Notes: generated from the sequence alone by a model not told the origin. DNA of 64,000 nucleotides from Muribaculum gordoncarteri (GCF_004803695.1 NZ_CP039393.1:1674001-1738000); one strand, 5' to 3'. Counted from the stretch's first letter, positions 44,348-55,745 are shown. A program made the numbers and translations.

Positions 44348-46513
44348 ATGAATCATTATCTTTTAACCCTTGCCACAGCCCTCACAATGATGGGCGCGGC
44401 AACAAATCAAGTCAATGCAATGGAGGCATCGCGCACCAATCCGTTCATGGCGCCCTACGACACGCCCTACGAGATTCCGCCGTTTGACCGCATCTCCTAC
44501 GACGACTATCTGCCTGCACTGAAGGCCGGCATAGCCGAACAGAAAAAGGCCGTGGAGGCCATAGTGAACAACCCCGAAGCTCCGACTTTCGAGAACACGA
44601 TCGTTGCGCTCGACCACAGCGGACCGCTGCTTGAACGTGTGTGCCTCGTATTCATGGCCCTCGACGAGTCCAACTCGACTCCCGAGATGACTGCCATAGG
44701 CGAAGAGTTCTACCCGCTCTACTCGGCTCACAGCGACGAGATTTCGATGAACGAAAAGCTCTTCGCCCGCATCAAGACCCTCTATGACAACCGTGACAAG
44801 ATGAACTACACCAAGTCACAGCGTCTGGCCATCGAGAAGTCCTACAAGGACATGGTGCGTAACGGCGCACTCCTCAACGACGCCGACAAGGCCGAGCTGA
44901 AGGCCATCAACAGCCGCCTATCGGACCTCTACCTGAAATTCAACAAGAATCTGCTCACAGCCACCAACGCCTTTGAGCTGGTAGTCGACGACAAGGCCAA
45001 GCTCTCGGGTCTGCCCGAAACAAGCATAGCCGTAGCCGCCGAAGAGGCCGCCAAGCGCAACATGAAGGGCAAGTGGGTGTTCACGCTCCATGCTCCGAGC
45101 CGCCTGCCCCTGCTGCAGTATGCCGACAACCGCGAGCTTCGCGAAAAGATGTACAAGGGCTACACAACTCTCGCTTCATCGGGCGAATACAACAACTACC
45201 CCGTAATCGCCGAGATTCTGAAGGCCCGCATCCGCAAGGCCAACATCCTCGGTTTCAAGAACTATGCCGACTACATGACCGACAACGTGATGGCCAAGAA
45301 TGTCAAGAGCGCCGAGGAGCTGCTCATGCAGATATGGAAGCCCGCAATCGCCCGCGTCGACCGTGAGGTGGCCGAGATGCAGGCTCTCAGCGACAAGGAG
45401 GGCAACAACTTCACCATCGCACTCTGGGATTACTACTACTATGCCGAGAAGGTGCGCAAGGATAAATACAATCTCGACGAAGGCCTCGTGAGCCAGTATT
45501 TCCATGTCGACAGCGTGCGCAAAGGCATCTTCAGCATGGCCAAGAAGCTCTACGGCGTGACATTTACCGAGATTCCCGATGCACCCAAGTACGACCCCGA
45601 AGTAAAGGTGTATGATGTAACCGATGCCGACGGCAAACATGTGGCCGTGTTCATGACCGACTACTACACCCGTCCGAGCAAGCGCCAGGGAGCGTGGATG
45701 AGCGAGTTCAAGGGCTCGTTTGTCACCGACGACGGCAAGGTTGAGCGTCCCATCGTCTACAATGTGGCCAACTTCACCCGCCCCACGGGCAACACTCCGT
45801 GCCTGCTGTCGCTCGACGAAGTGGAAACGATGTTCCATGAATTCGGTCACGGCCTCCACGGAATGCTCACACGCGCCAAGTACAAGAGCCAGGCCGGAAC
45901 CAATGTCGACCGCGACTTCGTGGAGCTTCCCTCGCAGATTCACGAGCACTGGGCCATGGAGCCTGAACTGCTCAAGACCTACGCCCACCACTACAAGACC
46001 GGCGAAGTGATTCCCGACGAACTCATCAAGAAACTCGACGAGGCTTCAACCCACAATCAGGGATTCATAACCACCGAACTCGTAGGTGCCGCTCTGCTCG
46101 ACCTCCAGTGGGGTCAGTTGACCGATGCCGACAACGTGGATGTAGAGTCATTTGAAAAGAACGTGGCCGACAAGCTCTCGATGCCCTCGCAGGTCGCCTA
46201 CCGCTACCGCAGCCCCTACTTCAAGCACATATTCGGCAGCGACGGATATGCTTCGGGCTACTACACCTACCTGTGGGCCGAAGTGCTTGACGCCGACGGT
46301 TTTGAGCTATTCAAGGAGAAGGGAATATTTGACCCTGCAACCGCCAAGTCGTTCAAGGATAACGTTCTTGAGGCTGGAGGCAGCGACGATCCCATGGAGC
46401 TTTACGTGAAGTTCCGCGGCAAGAAGCCCACTCCCGAAGCACTGCTGCGCAACCGCGGACTCATCAACGAGCCTGCAAAGCCCGGCAATCTTCCCATGCC
46501 CGGCGGAAAATAA
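44348..46513 (+). CDS. dcp: M3-family zinc metallopeptidase (peptidyl-dipeptidase Dcp-like)
   Basis: 721 residues with an N-terminal signal-like segment. The zinc motif is FHEFGHGLHGML with His497 as first ligand; ENTIVALDHSG and the C-terminal YASGYYTYLWAEVLDADGF are conserved in the Dcp branch. It removes dipeptides from peptide C-termini, probably in the periplasm given the leader. It is 27 bases after the EEP gene and ends at a strong bidirectional hairpin. Codon use is more GC-biased than its neighbours, which suggests high expression. Confidence 0.93.
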   Translation: MNHYLLTLATALTMMGAATNQVNAMEASRTNPFMAPYDTPYEIPPFDRISYDDYLPALKAGIAEQKKAVEAIVNNPEAPTFENTIVALDHSGPLLERVCLVFMALDESNSTPEMTAIGEEFYPLYSAHSDEISMNEKLFARIKTLYDNRDKMNYTKSQRLAIEKSYKDMVRNGALLNDADKAELKAINSRLSDLYLKFNKNLLTATNAFELVVDDKAKLSGLPETSIAVAAEEAAKRNMKGKWVFTLHAPSRLPLLQYADNRELREKMYKGYTTLASSGEYNNYPVIAEILKARIRKANILGFKNYADYMTDNVMAKNVKSAEELLMQIWKPAIARVDREVAEMQALSDKEGNNFTIALWDYYYYAEKVRKDKYNLDEGLVSQYFHVDSVRKGIFSMAKKLYGVTFTEIPDAPKYDPEVKVYDVTDADGKHVAVFMTDYYTRPSKRQGAWMSEFKGSFVTDDGKVERPIVYNVANFTRPTGNTPCLLSLDEVETMFHEFGHGLHGMLTRAKYKSQAGTNVDRDFVELPSQIHEHWAMEPELLKTYAHHYKTGEVIPDELIKKLDEASTHNQGFITTELVGAALLDLQWGQLTDADNVDVESFEKNVADKLSMPSQVAYRYRSPYFKHIFGSDGYASGYYTYLWAEVLDADGFELFKEKGIFDPATAKSFKDNVLEAGGSDDPMELYVKFRGKKPTPEALLRNRGLINEPAKPGNLPMPGGK

Positions 46514-46545
46514 TCTTACAAAACATCATCCCCTGCAAACAATAA

Positions 46546-46577
46546 AGAGCGCGGTGTCAATCACGACACCGCGCTCT
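46546..46577. terminator. Bidirectional terminator between dcp and the GH43 gene
   Basis: AGAGCGCGGTGTC pairs perfectly with GACACCGCGCTCT around six bases, between convergent stops. Confidence 0.9.
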
Positions 46578-46604
46578 CACTTTATATCATGGTCAAAATT
46601 ATTA

Positions 46605-48062
46605 TTAACGATCGTGGAATGTCCACTTTGAGTTGTCGCTGTTCATGTCAAACTTGCCGAGCGAAGGAGTACTGTCGGCAACCGACACGAGCACAAGCTC
46701 CTCGTCGGTTCCGGGCACCTGCTTGGGCATGATGCGGTAGGTACCGTCGGTAAGCTGCTCAATGCGCCACAGCTGCTCGGGTGCGCCTGTGAATTCGGGC
46801 ACTGCTATAACCTCGGCATCGGCAGTAGCGGCCAGTGCGCGGTTGGTGCCTTCGATCACGATCTTATAGTAGGGACCTCCGAGGTAGCCTCCGGCTTCGG
46901 GAACAGCGGTGATAGTCCAGCGCTGGTGAGGACGGAACATGTAGTCGCCGATGCGCACGTCGATGTCGCCTTTGGGCCATGTGCCTATCACCTCTTCAAG
47001 AGTCTGTGACTTAATGGGCTCAACGGGCTCGTTGTCTTCGCCCCAGAAACGGCGACGTTCTGTGTTCATTCTCACGAAGTCAACGGCAAGCTCGAGAGCA
47101 TAGCCGCGACGCTCCGATTCTATCTCATAAGTGCCTTCCTTGAAAGCCTCGCCGGCAACGGGCCAGTCGTTCTTCCACAGCAAGGGGCGTATTGCGAGCA
47201 CGCTGCGACCTCCCTGGTCGAAGTCGGCTTCGTAGTGGAACGACATCTTCTCAACGCCGTCATCCTCGATGTAGCGTCCGAAGTGTCCGGGACCTGTCTT
47301 GCGGTCGCCGGCGGCAATCACCATCTTACCGCCTCCCTTGAGCATGTCACGACCCATGTTGTCAAGATAAGGACCGGTCACGTTGCGAGAGCGGCCTACC
47401 ACGATGTTGTAGGTAGAGTTGGGGCCGTCGCAGCAAGTGCCGTGAGTACCAAGCAGATAGTACCATCCGTTACGATACATCAGGTCGGTTGCCTCACAGT
47501 CGATGGCGATATTTACCGGCTCATTGCCTTCAACGCGCTTTCCCGTCTTGGGATCAAGCTCTACAATGCGGATGAAGCCGAAGTAGGTTCCGTAGGTAAG
47601 CCAGAGGCGGCCTGTTGTGGGATCGAGCAGCAATCCTGCGTCGATAGCGTCACAATCCTCGTCGTCGAGCGAGTGAGCCACCTCGATAGGTTCGGTGTAG
47701 GCGAAGTCGGGCGAATTGGGATCAAGAGTCTTGTTCCACATCGTGAGCACGCGGCCTGCGTGACCGCCGCCGAGGCCACCGCCGGTAGCGCTGTAGGCGA
47801 TAAGGTAACGGTCGCCTATTTTGATGGCGTCAGGTGCGGCACCGCCGCCGGGGCGTACACCGCCGCCGTTCCAAGTCCATCCGTCTTCCGATATAAGTCC
47901 GCCACCGCCGGTTCCGAAGGTGTAGTACTTGCCGTCACACTCCATAATAGTGGAAGGGTCATGTATATAAGGCTTTCCAACTTGGGCAAATGTCATCTGG
48001 GGCACCAGTGCCGACACAAGTGCAATCGACCCGGCTAATATACTCTTTGTCTTCATAATCAT
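46605..48062 (-). CDS. Glycoside hydrolase family 43 (arabinan/arabinoxylan-active type)
   Basis: 485 residues. A signal peptide ends TFAQ. The five-bladed propeller shows the GH43 triad: base Asp35 in IHDPSTI, pKa-modulating Asp141 in DAIDAGLLLDP and acid Glu190 in DCEATDLMYRNGWYYL. The GTHGTCCDGPNSTYNI segment is typical of arabinanase-like GH43 members. The last 130 residues are probably a beta domain. The ATG at 48062 overlaps the stop of the upstream gene (ATGA), so this start is preferred to the ATG two codons later. It is the distal gene of the utilisation locus. Confidence 0.9.
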   Translation of the reverse strand: MIMKTKSILAGSIALVSALVPQMTFAQVGKPYIHDPSTIMECDGKYYTFGTGGGGLISEDGWTWNGGGVRPGGGAAPDAIKIGDRYLIAYSATGGGLGGGHAGRVLTMWNKTLDPNSPDFAYTEPIEVAHSLDDEDCDAIDAGLLLDPTTGRLWLTYGTYFGFIRIVELDPKTGKRVEGNEPVNIAIDCEATDLMYRNGWYYLLGTHGTCCDGPNSTYNIVVGRSRNVTGPYLDNMGRDMLKGGGKMVIAAGDRKTGPGHFGRYIEDDGVEKMSFHYEADFDQGGRSVLAIRPLLWKNDWPVAGEAFKEGTYEIESERRGYALELAVDFVRMNTERRRFWGEDNEPVEPIKSQTLEEVIGTWPKGDIDVRIGDYMFRPHQRWTITAVPEAGGYLGGPYYKIVIEGTNRALAATADAEVIAVPEFTGAPEQLWRIEQLTDGTYRIMPKQVPGTDEELVLVSVADSTPSLGKFDMNSDNSKWTFHDR

Positions 48063-48805
48063 TGATAAGTGATTGAATAGTTCTTGACTGGGTTACCTTG
48101 CTCATCTATAAAGCGGACACAGAAGTCGCTCATGCCGGGGCCGTTTATAACAGCGGTGCGAAGCACGTTCTTGCCTTTCTTCAAGGTAAGACGAGGCGAC
48201 ACGCCGTCGTCGGCCACCATGCGGCGGTCGCCCGAAAGCATCAGAACCTCCTCGCCGTTGAGCCACCACTTCGATGCCGAGTTGGAGCCGGCTGAAAGTC
48301 TTACATTCTCTATATCCTCGGGACAGTCAATCACTGTAACAGCCCAGAAAATCACGCCGTAGACGGGTTTCTTCAATGCTGCTGCAAGACGATAGAGCTT
48401 TACGTTGTAGAGCTTGCTGTCGAGTGCGTGCCACTGGAGTTTCTGCTTGCCCACCTTAACCTTGGCGCCGTCCTTGGGAAGAACGGTGAACTGATCCTTG
48501 AAGTAGATCGAATCAAGCACATGGTTGAGATAGCTGTCGGTAAACACGACATTGGAGCGATTGGGCTTGCTTATAGGCTCAAGAAGCATCCAGCGCTGGA
48601 TGAATCCCTCCTCGTTGGGAGCTTTCGAGGGTGCTGTGCTCTCCTCGAAATAGTCGCTCAGGTAAGTGGGCGTCTGAATTTCATAATTTTGTCTTGGCGG
48701 GGGGAAGTTGCCTTGGGGAGGAGATGGATTCTGAGCTAAGGACGAGAAGCTCAATGCCATTGCAAGACAGGCCAAAAGTCCTTTGTTTCCGTGAATGATG
48801 TTCAT
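48059..48805 (-). CDS. Secreted beta-sandwich protein of the utilisation locus
   Basis: 248 residues with a signal peptide ending SSLAQN. A Pro-rich linker is followed by FIQRWMLLEPISKPNRSN and a domain with KWWLNGEEVLMLSGDRRMV in part and LTLKKGKNVLRTAVINGPG, a pattern seen in galactose-binding-like folds attached to glycosidases and esterases. No catalytic motif is seen. It may be a carbohydrate-binding accessory factor. It overlaps the GH43 start by four bases. Confidence 0.65.
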   Translation of the reverse strand: MNIIHGNKGLLACLAMALSFSSLAQNPSPPQGNFPPPRQNYEIQTPTYLSDYFEESTAPSKAPNEEGFIQRWMLLEPISKPNRSNVVFTDSYLNHVLDSIYFKDQFTVLPKDGAKVKVGKQKLQWHALDSKLYNVKLYRLAAALKKPVYGVIFWAVTVIDCPEDIENVRLSAGSNSASKWWLNGEEVLMLSGDRRMVADDGVSPRLTLKKGKNVLRTAVINGPGMSDFCVRFIDEQGNPVKNYSITYQ

Positions 48806-48926
48806 TGTAATAATTATTGGTTAAGGTTAAATTATTAATGGTTGACCGTCGGCAACATTATCACTGCCTCCGACGATCATAATTGTCGTCACTCTATTAT
48901 ATATATGTAAAGATATACATTATATT

Positions 48927-50090
<1,164 letters not shown>

Positions 50091-50125
50091 TTATGTATTA
50101 AACTTAATGATTGAAGAATTTATAG

Positions 50126-50133
50126 CAAATATA
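50126..50133 (-). promoter_or_regulatory. -7 box for the esterase gene
   Basis: TATATTTG on the minus strand, 48 bases before the ATG and downstream of the susD terminator. Confidence 0.5.
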
Positions 50134-50207
50134 AGCGTTAAGCGGCCTCTACCCCATTAAAAAACAGATATATGTTTTACATTATTGAGTATCGGGGCTA
50201 AAATAAA

Positions 50208-50239
50208 GCCGCCCGGCAGTAATGTTACTCCCGGGCGGC
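50208..50239 (-). terminator. Terminator of susC-susD
   Basis: GCCGCCCGG pairs with CCGGGCGGC, with an inner AGTAA/TTACT helix, 82 bases after the susD stop. It would separate, or attenuate into, the enzyme genes. Confidence 0.75.
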
Positions 50240-50320
50240 ACTGGTTGCGATTACGCGTACTATCAGAGAGATAGTTTTGTTATTTAATCATAATTGAAAC
50301 CAACTCTTTGTTCAAGGTGA

Positions 50321-51985
50321 TTACAATCCGCTGGGATTCTGCTGCAGATTCGGGTTACGTGAAATTGTAACCTTAGGATAAGCGAAGTACTCGTGCTTGC
50401 CCTTTACGAAACCGGTCTGACCCTTGTTAGGATTGGAATATTCTACGTAGATGCGGTGCTTAGGCTCTTTCTTGGTAAAGAATGCGTCATAAGTCGACGG
50501 GATGTTCTTACCGTTGTTGACTACGCCGTCGGTGTCACCCCAGCGAACCATGTCGGGGAAGCGAACGCCTTCAATCCACATCTCAAATGCCTTCTCGTTC
50601 TTAACCTCGTCAAGAGTAAGAGTCGATGACACGTGAGCTGAACCGGCACGGTTCTGGATTGCGTTGAGATACTGAAGACCGTCGTTGTCACCTGTCATTG
50701 CACATGCCTCGGCATACATCAGAAGCACTTCGGCATAACGGAATATGGTGAGGTTCTTGAATCCGTACCATCCTTTTTCGTTATCTTCGGGCCAGGGAAC
50801 TATCTTGTGGGCGAAGTAACCGCCGAAGCCATAGAGTCCGGTGGGATCCTTGATACCGATCTTGTCGCTTGTTTCAAGCTGTTCGCGAGTCATGCCTTCG
50901 GTATCCTTCCATTCCATTTCATAGAAGAATTCGTCGGGAGTCATGAAGGTAGCTTTACGACGGGGAGAGTCACCGTCATTGGCAAGCATGCGCTCGGCAA
51001 AGTCAGCACGGATTGAGTGGCCGCCCCAACCGTCGGCACCGATGAACTTGGGTCGTGACACGAGCTTGTCGGTACGCCAGTTCCAGAACTGGATCCACAT
51101 CCATGAGGTGCGGTTGATCTTTCCGTCCCAGTCACCTACATTGGCGTTGTCAAGACAGTTGGACTGGAATATCATCTCCTCGCAAAGGTCGCCCGAAGTG
51201 TGGAACAGATTGGCCCAACGATCGGTGGGAACGAGCTCATACTTATTGGATGAAATAACCTGCTTGAGATCTTTCTTGGCATTCTCATAGTCACCCATGA
51301 AGAGGCGAGCCTTTCCGGCAACTGTAAGGGCCATACCCTTGGTAACCTTCGATGCGCCAACCTTATCGGTGGGGCTGATACGCTCTTCAAGGTCGTTTAC
51401 TACTGATTCAGCCTGCTCGGCGCACCAGCGGAGAAGCTCTACGTGGCCGCCCTCATAATTACCGGGGCGTGCATCACCGGGGAGAACTGTTTCAACAAGA
51501 GGAGGACAATCCCAACCGATGGCAAGCATCATGTGAGCCCATGCACGCAATGTGATAGCCTCGGCACGCACACGCTTCTTTATGGGAGAATCGTCGGGCA
51601 CGCGGTCGATGATGGTGTTGGCATCATAAACAACGGCATAGAGTCCTGTATAGGCATTTTTGATCACCTCATTCTGATAGTCATAACGGAATTCGTTAAT
51701 CTGAGCACCGAAGTCATTGTCACCATACATGTTACCGGCTGCGAGCATGTCGTCGCCGGCTTCATTGAAGAGCACGGGAAGAGCCACATAGATACCCTCG
51801 TTACCGGCAATGTGATAACCGAAGCACTGGTAGAGATTATTAAGGGCATTCTGCGCATCGTCATCGGTCTGGTAGAAATCGTCGGCCGAGATGACACCTT
51901 TCTGCTCGATGTCGAGTCGGTCTTCGCATCCGCCGAGAAACATTGCCGCACAAAGGCCTAAAATTGGATATAATATTTTTTTCAT
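50321..51985 (-). CDS. SusD/RagB-family glycan-binding outer membrane lipoprotein
   Basis: 554 residues. The lipobox is FLGGCEDR (Cys20). The N-terminal AQNALNNLYQCF and the TPR-rich body with AEAITLRAWAHMMLAIGWDCPP and NLTIFRYAEVLLMYAEACAM in pieces are diagnostic, as is the C-terminal IEGVRFPDMVRWG. SusD proteins lid the SusC barrel and bind the glycan. It is 46 bases after susC. Confidence 0.96.
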   Translation of the reverse strand: MKKILYPILGLCAAMFLGGCEDRLDIEQKGVISADDFYQTDDDAQNALNNLYQCFGYHIAGNEGIYVALPVLFNEAGDDMLAAGNMYGDNDFGAQINEFRYDYQNEVIKNAYTGLYAVVYDANTIIDRVPDDSPIKKRVRAEAITLRAWAHMMLAIGWDCPPLVETVLPGDARPGNYEGGHVELLRWCAEQAESVVNDLEERISPTDKVGASKVTKGMALTVAGKARLFMGDYENAKKDLKQVISSNKYELVPTDRWANLFHTSGDLCEEMIFQSNCLDNANVGDWDGKINRTSWMWIQFWNWRTDKLVSRPKFIGADGWGGHSIRADFAERMLANDGDSPRRKATFMTPDEFFYEMEWKDTEGMTREQLETSDKIGIKDPTGLYGFGGYFAHKIVPWPEDNEKGWYGFKNLTIFRYAEVLLMYAEACAMTGDNDGLQYLNAIQNRAGSAHVSSTLTLDEVKNEKAFEMWIEGVRFPDMVRWGDTDGVVNNGKNIPSTYDAFFTKKEPKHRIYVEYSNPNKGQTGFVKGKHEYFAYPKVTISRNPNLQQNPSGL

Positions 51986-52031
51986 GATTATTTTTTAGTT
52001 TTTTTAGTTTTTAGACATTATCACCGATGGA

Positions 52032-55000
52032 TTAGAATCCGATAGTGGCACCGAAGGTCACTTTCTTCATTGTAGGATAAGAACCTATGTCATATCCTGC
52101 ACCACTGCTGCTTGATGTAGTGGCGGTTTCGGGATCCATGCCGGGATACTTGGTGAATGTGAAGAAGTCGTCGAGTGAAACGAAGAAGCGGAGGTTCTTC
52201 ACGTAAGCCTTTCTCGTAAGCTTGGCGGGCAGGGTGTAACCGAGCTGAATCTGCTTGATCTTGAAGTAAGCACCGTTGAACATTGATGCACTTGATCCCC
52301 AGAAGTTGCGGTCCTGAGCCACAGTAGCCATGTCGGGCATTGAGCCGTTGTGGTTGTCGGGAGTCCATGCATTCTCCATATAGTAGCGTAGTGAGTTACG
52401 CATCGGGGTGTCGGCACGATAAAGCACGTTGTAAATCTTGTTGCCTGCAACACCTGTTCCGAATACTGTGAGGTCAAGACCCTTCCAGGCCACATTGAGT
52501 GTGATACCGTAGGTCAAGCGAGGAATAGCCGAACCTATATCGGTCATATCGGTGGTCTTAAGCTCTGATGAACCAACAATTTCACCTGCTGCGTTGCGGA
52601 ACTGGGGAGCACCTGTTTCTTTATCAACTCCTACATAGTCATAAGCACGGAAATACCATATTGAGTGACCCTGCTCGAATGCGCTGGATACCAAGTTATT
52701 TGAACCGCTTACACCGCCTTCTGAACCTGAAATGCGGTCGATGTCATCGTAAAGTGAGATAACGCGGTTGCGCAGTGTCGACATGTTACCTGAGATGCTA
52801 TAGCTTACATCGCCTATGCGGTCGCGCCAGCTGAGTTCCATTTCAAAACCGCGGTTGTTAACCTTACCGGCGTTAACGATAGTAGTACCGTTAGCATAAA
52901 CCTCGGGAATCGGGGTAATGGTCACGAGAAGGTCCTTGGTGTTCTTGTTGTAGTAGTCAAGTCCTGCCGAGAGTCGTCCGTTGAGGAATCGCATATCGAT
53001 ACCGAAGTCAAACTGCTCGGAAGTTTCCCAACGGAGGTCGGGGTTGGCCATACGGGTAGGATAAGAACCGTAGAACAAATCGGGGTTGTCACCATACTGA
53101 TACCAAGCCTGGTTGTAGGCGATGGGGGCTGCATAAGGATATCCGCTAAGCACGTTGATGTTACCGTTACGTCCCCATGATGCACGGAACTTCAGGAGTG
53201 AAAGAACATCAGGATTGATGTGATCGCGAACAAATGACTCGTTGCTGGCGGTCCAACCTGCTGATACAGAGGGGAAGTGACCCCAACGCTTCTTGGCGGG
53301 GAGTTTAGAGGTGTCGAATGCATCGGCACGGAAGTTGAACTGAATGTTGTAACGGTTGTCGTAAGCATACATTACACGACCGAAGTAAGAGAGGCTCGTC
53401 GACATGTTGATGACGTTACCGATGTTCTTGGTGGTGGTGCTTGCCGAGTTTACATAGTCAAGATACTGGAACTTGCTGCCTGTACCCTTGAGGATTTCAG
53501 CACCCTCGGTACCTGAAGCCGAAGCCGATACGTTGTCTGACTTATACTGGGTATATGACATACCGACCATGGCGCCTACCTTGTGCTTGCCAAAATCATT
53601 GTTGTAGTTGGCGAAGTTTTCCCACTGATAGTAGTAGTTGTTGTTGGCGCTTGCCGAGATTGAATAGTCGGTGGCCTTGGCCTGACCGTTCATGTAGTAA
53701 GGCTCGGAATAGTTGTGGCTGTTGCTCTGCGATATACGATAAGAGAAACGAGAGGTGAAGATGAAGCCCTTGAACGGCATGAGGTCTACGAATCCTGTTC
53801 CGCGTACGGTGAAACCGCCGTTGTTGGAGTGGATGCGGTCAAGCTGAAGCAACGGGTTACCGTTGTCGTCATTCTGGAACTTGGAAGTAGCATAGTACTT
53901 GCCGTTGGGAGCAATGAGAATGTGCGAAGGATTCTTCTCATACTGAGTCATCATGTCAGTGGTGAAATCATCAGTGCTATCCCAATAAACGGGAGTCAGA
54001 GGGTCGAGCAAGAGAGCCGGAGCAAGCATTGAGCCGTAAGCGCTCTGGTGAGGCACGCTCTTGGTCTTCCAACGCTCGATAGAGGTGTTGGTTCCTACGC
54101 GAATCCAGTCATAAATCTTGTACTCGGCATTGAGCTGAGCGGTAAGACGCTGATAGGTATCCTTCTTGCCGACTACGATACCGTCGTTGTTTACATAATT
54201 AATAGAGGTGAAGAAGTTACCCTTTTCGTTACCGTCCTGAAGTATTACAGAGTGCTGAGTTGACCAGCTCGGTTCAAATACTTCGCCAATCCAGTCGGTA
54301 TCGTACTGGGGATTGTCATAGTTAACACCGTTGGCTTCGCAGATAGTCTTCATGTCGTAGCCTGAAAGCTCCTTGTAGCGGATCCAGTCCTTTGCATTGA
54401 AGATTTCGGGAGTTTTGCCAAGACGCTGGTTGACAGCCTTGAACGAGTAGATAACCTTGGGCTGTCCATCCTTCACGGCACCGTTCTTGGTGGTGATAAG
54501 TACAACACCGTTACCTGCCTGGGCACCGTAGATGGCGGCTGATGCGGCATCCTTAAGCACCTCCATCGACTCAATCATCGAGGGGTCGAGGTACTGGATG
54601 TTGTCAACCTTAAGACCGTCGACGATCAACAGCGGGCCGAGGTTACCGGAGTTGGAGGAGTAACCGCGGATGCGGATGCTTGCTCCTGCGCCGGGGGCAC
54701 CTGAAGTGTTAAGAATTTGTACACCGGCAGCCTTACCTTGAAGTGCGGCACCGGCATCGGTGGTGGCGAGGCCCTTCAGGTCGTCGGCCGACACTGAAGA
54801 AACTGATCCTGTCACGTCGCTCTTCTTCTGAGTACCGTAACCAACCACTACCACTTCGTCAAGTTGGAGATTGTCTTCTTTAAGTACAACATTAACTGAG
54901 GTCTTGTTGCCCACCTTCACATCCTGTGTTTCATATCCTATATAAGATATGCGAAGTGTGGCATTGGGACCTACCTTCAAAGTGAACTTACCGTCTAAAT

Positions 55001-55157
55001 CGGTCATGGCTCCGTTAGAGGTACCCTTTTCTATTATACTCACTCCGACCATAGGTTCATGGTCGACATCGGTCACAACACCCGTCACCGTGTGGGTCTG
55101 GGCCGACATCCCGATACTGACTAAGAGCATCGTTAAAATAAAAATTACTTTTTTCAT
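52032..55157 (-). CDS. SusC/RagA-family TonB-linked outer membrane transporter
   Basis: 1041 residues. A signal peptide (ending SAQT) is followed by a carboxypeptidase-like domain (VTGVVTDVDHEPMVGVSI), the TonB-linked motif LDEVVVVGYGTQKKSDVTGS, the plug with IRIRGYSSNSG and AAIYGAQAGNGVVLITTK, and a 22-strand barrel ending KVTFGATIGF. It imports oligosaccharides released at the surface, together with SusD. Regulation is probably by the divergent hybrid sensor at 55746. Confidence 0.97.
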   Translation of the reverse strand: MKKVIFILTMLLVSIGMSAQTHTVTGVVTDVDHEPMVGVSIIEKGTSNGAMTDLDGKFTLKVGPNATLRISYIGYETQDVKVGNKTSVNVVLKEDNLQLDEVVVVGYGTQKKSDVTGSVSSVSADDLKGLATTDAGAALQGKAAGVQILNTSGAPGAGASIRIRGYSSNSGNLGPLLIVDGLKVDNIQYLDPSMIESMEVLKDAASAAIYGAQAGNGVVLITTKNGAVKDGQPKVIYSFKAVNQRLGKTPEIFNAKDWIRYKELSGYDMKTICEANGVNYDNPQYDTDWIGEVFEPSWSTQHSVILQDGNEKGNFFTSINYVNNDGIVVGKKDTYQRLTAQLNAEYKIYDWIRVGTNTSIERWKTKSVPHQSAYGSMLAPALLLDPLTPVYWDSTDDFTTDMMTQYEKNPSHILIAPNGKYYATSKFQNDDNGNPLLQLDRIHSNNGGFTVRGTGFVDLMPFKGFIFTSRFSYRISQSNSHNYSEPYYMNGQAKATDYSISASANNNYYYQWENFANYNNDFGKHKVGAMVGMSYTQYKSDNVSASASGTEGAEILKGTGSKFQYLDYVNSASTTTKNIGNVINMSTSLSYFGRVMYAYDNRYNIQFNFRADAFDTSKLPAKKRWGHFPSVSAGWTASNESFVRDHINPDVLSLLKFRASWGRNGNINVLSGYPYAAPIAYNQAWYQYGDNPDLFYGSYPTRMANPDLRWETSEQFDFGIDMRFLNGRLSAGLDYYNKNTKDLLVTITPIPEVYANGTTIVNAGKVNNRGFEMELSWRDRIGDVSYSISGNMSTLRNRVISLYDDIDRISGSEGGVSGSNNLVSSAFEQGHSIWYFRAYDYVGVDKETGAPQFRNAAGEIVGSSELKTTDMTDIGSAIPRLTYGITLNVAWKGLDLTVFGTGVAGNKIYNVLYRADTPMRNSLRYYMENAWTPDNHNGSMPDMATVAQDRNFWGSSASMFNGAYFKIKQIQLGYTLPAKLTRKAYVKNLRFFVSLDDFFTFTKYPGMDPETATTSSSSGAGYDIGSYPTMKKVTFGATIGF

Positions 55158-55207
55158 TCCGTTAGCTAGTATTAAATTTAATTGAAATGATTGAAAAATT
55201 GTAATGG

Positions 55208-55215
55208 CAAATATA
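55208..55215 (-). promoter_or_regulatory. -7 box for susC
   Basis: TATATTTG on the minus strand, 51 bases before the ATG. Confidence 0.6.
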
Positions 55216-55316
55216 GATTGAAGCCGTTGGAGCGGGATTAAATTTTAGATATTTGTTTTGCATTATTGGATATTGAGGTCATTTTTGTGAAAAAAATTGA
55301 TTACATACGTTAAAAT

Positions 55317-55333
55317 AGTGTAAATTTTACACT
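55317..55333. promoter_or_regulatory. 17-base palindrome in the susC-sensor intergenic region
   Basis: AGTGTAAATTTTACACT is symmetric about its central T, about 100 bases upstream of the susC -7 box. It may be an operator. Confidence 0.4.
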
Positions 55334-55375
55334 TTTAGCCGCCTGCGCCGATCTTTTCCCGGAGTTAAGCCGCAA

Positions 55376-55538
55376 TGTTACATTACAGCTCCCCTACCCG
55401 AGGTCAATGCAAGTACCGCTTATGCCGCTGAATCACATCATGAAACGGCATCCTCACGGGGCATCTCGACCATCGTTGCCGACACGCCCGGTTGTTACAT
55501 CGCCTTAATCAGCGTAACATCGCGTGAGGCGTTGTTAC
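55376..55538. promoter_or_regulatory. Cluster of four TGTTAC motifs
   Basis: TGTTAC occurs at 55376-55381, 55493-55498 and 55533-55538 on plus, and at 55514-55519 on minus. Two copies are embedded in GTTGTTACA exactly 40 bases apart, with GCGTAACATCGCG between. The rest of this 588-base gap shows no gene. Confidence 0.45.
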
Positions 55539-55712
55539 AGCCGAAATGCAATTAACATTGGTTATAATGACCCCTCCCGGAGAGAAGATTGAGCAAGCCT
55601 CGCCTGCCACGCCGCTGAATTGTAAAAAATCGTTCAAATATCCCGCTCGTCGAAAACTTCGGGAGGCAAAACTTATGCAGCATTTTTTTGGCATATTTCA
55701 AACTATTTTCGT

Positions 55713-55720
55713 TATATTTG
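55713..55720 (+). promoter_or_regulatory. -7 box for the hybrid sensor gene
   Basis: TATATTTG, 25 bases before the ATG, with TTTG at 55687-55690 as a possible -33 element (spacer 22). Confidence 0.6.
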
Positions 55721-55745
55721 CGTCTGCGATACAATATACCTAATC

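Noticed and set aside
44363-45991. Several minus-strand frames within the M3 peptidase gene
   Set aside because: Shadows caused by GC-biased third positions in the peptidase gene.
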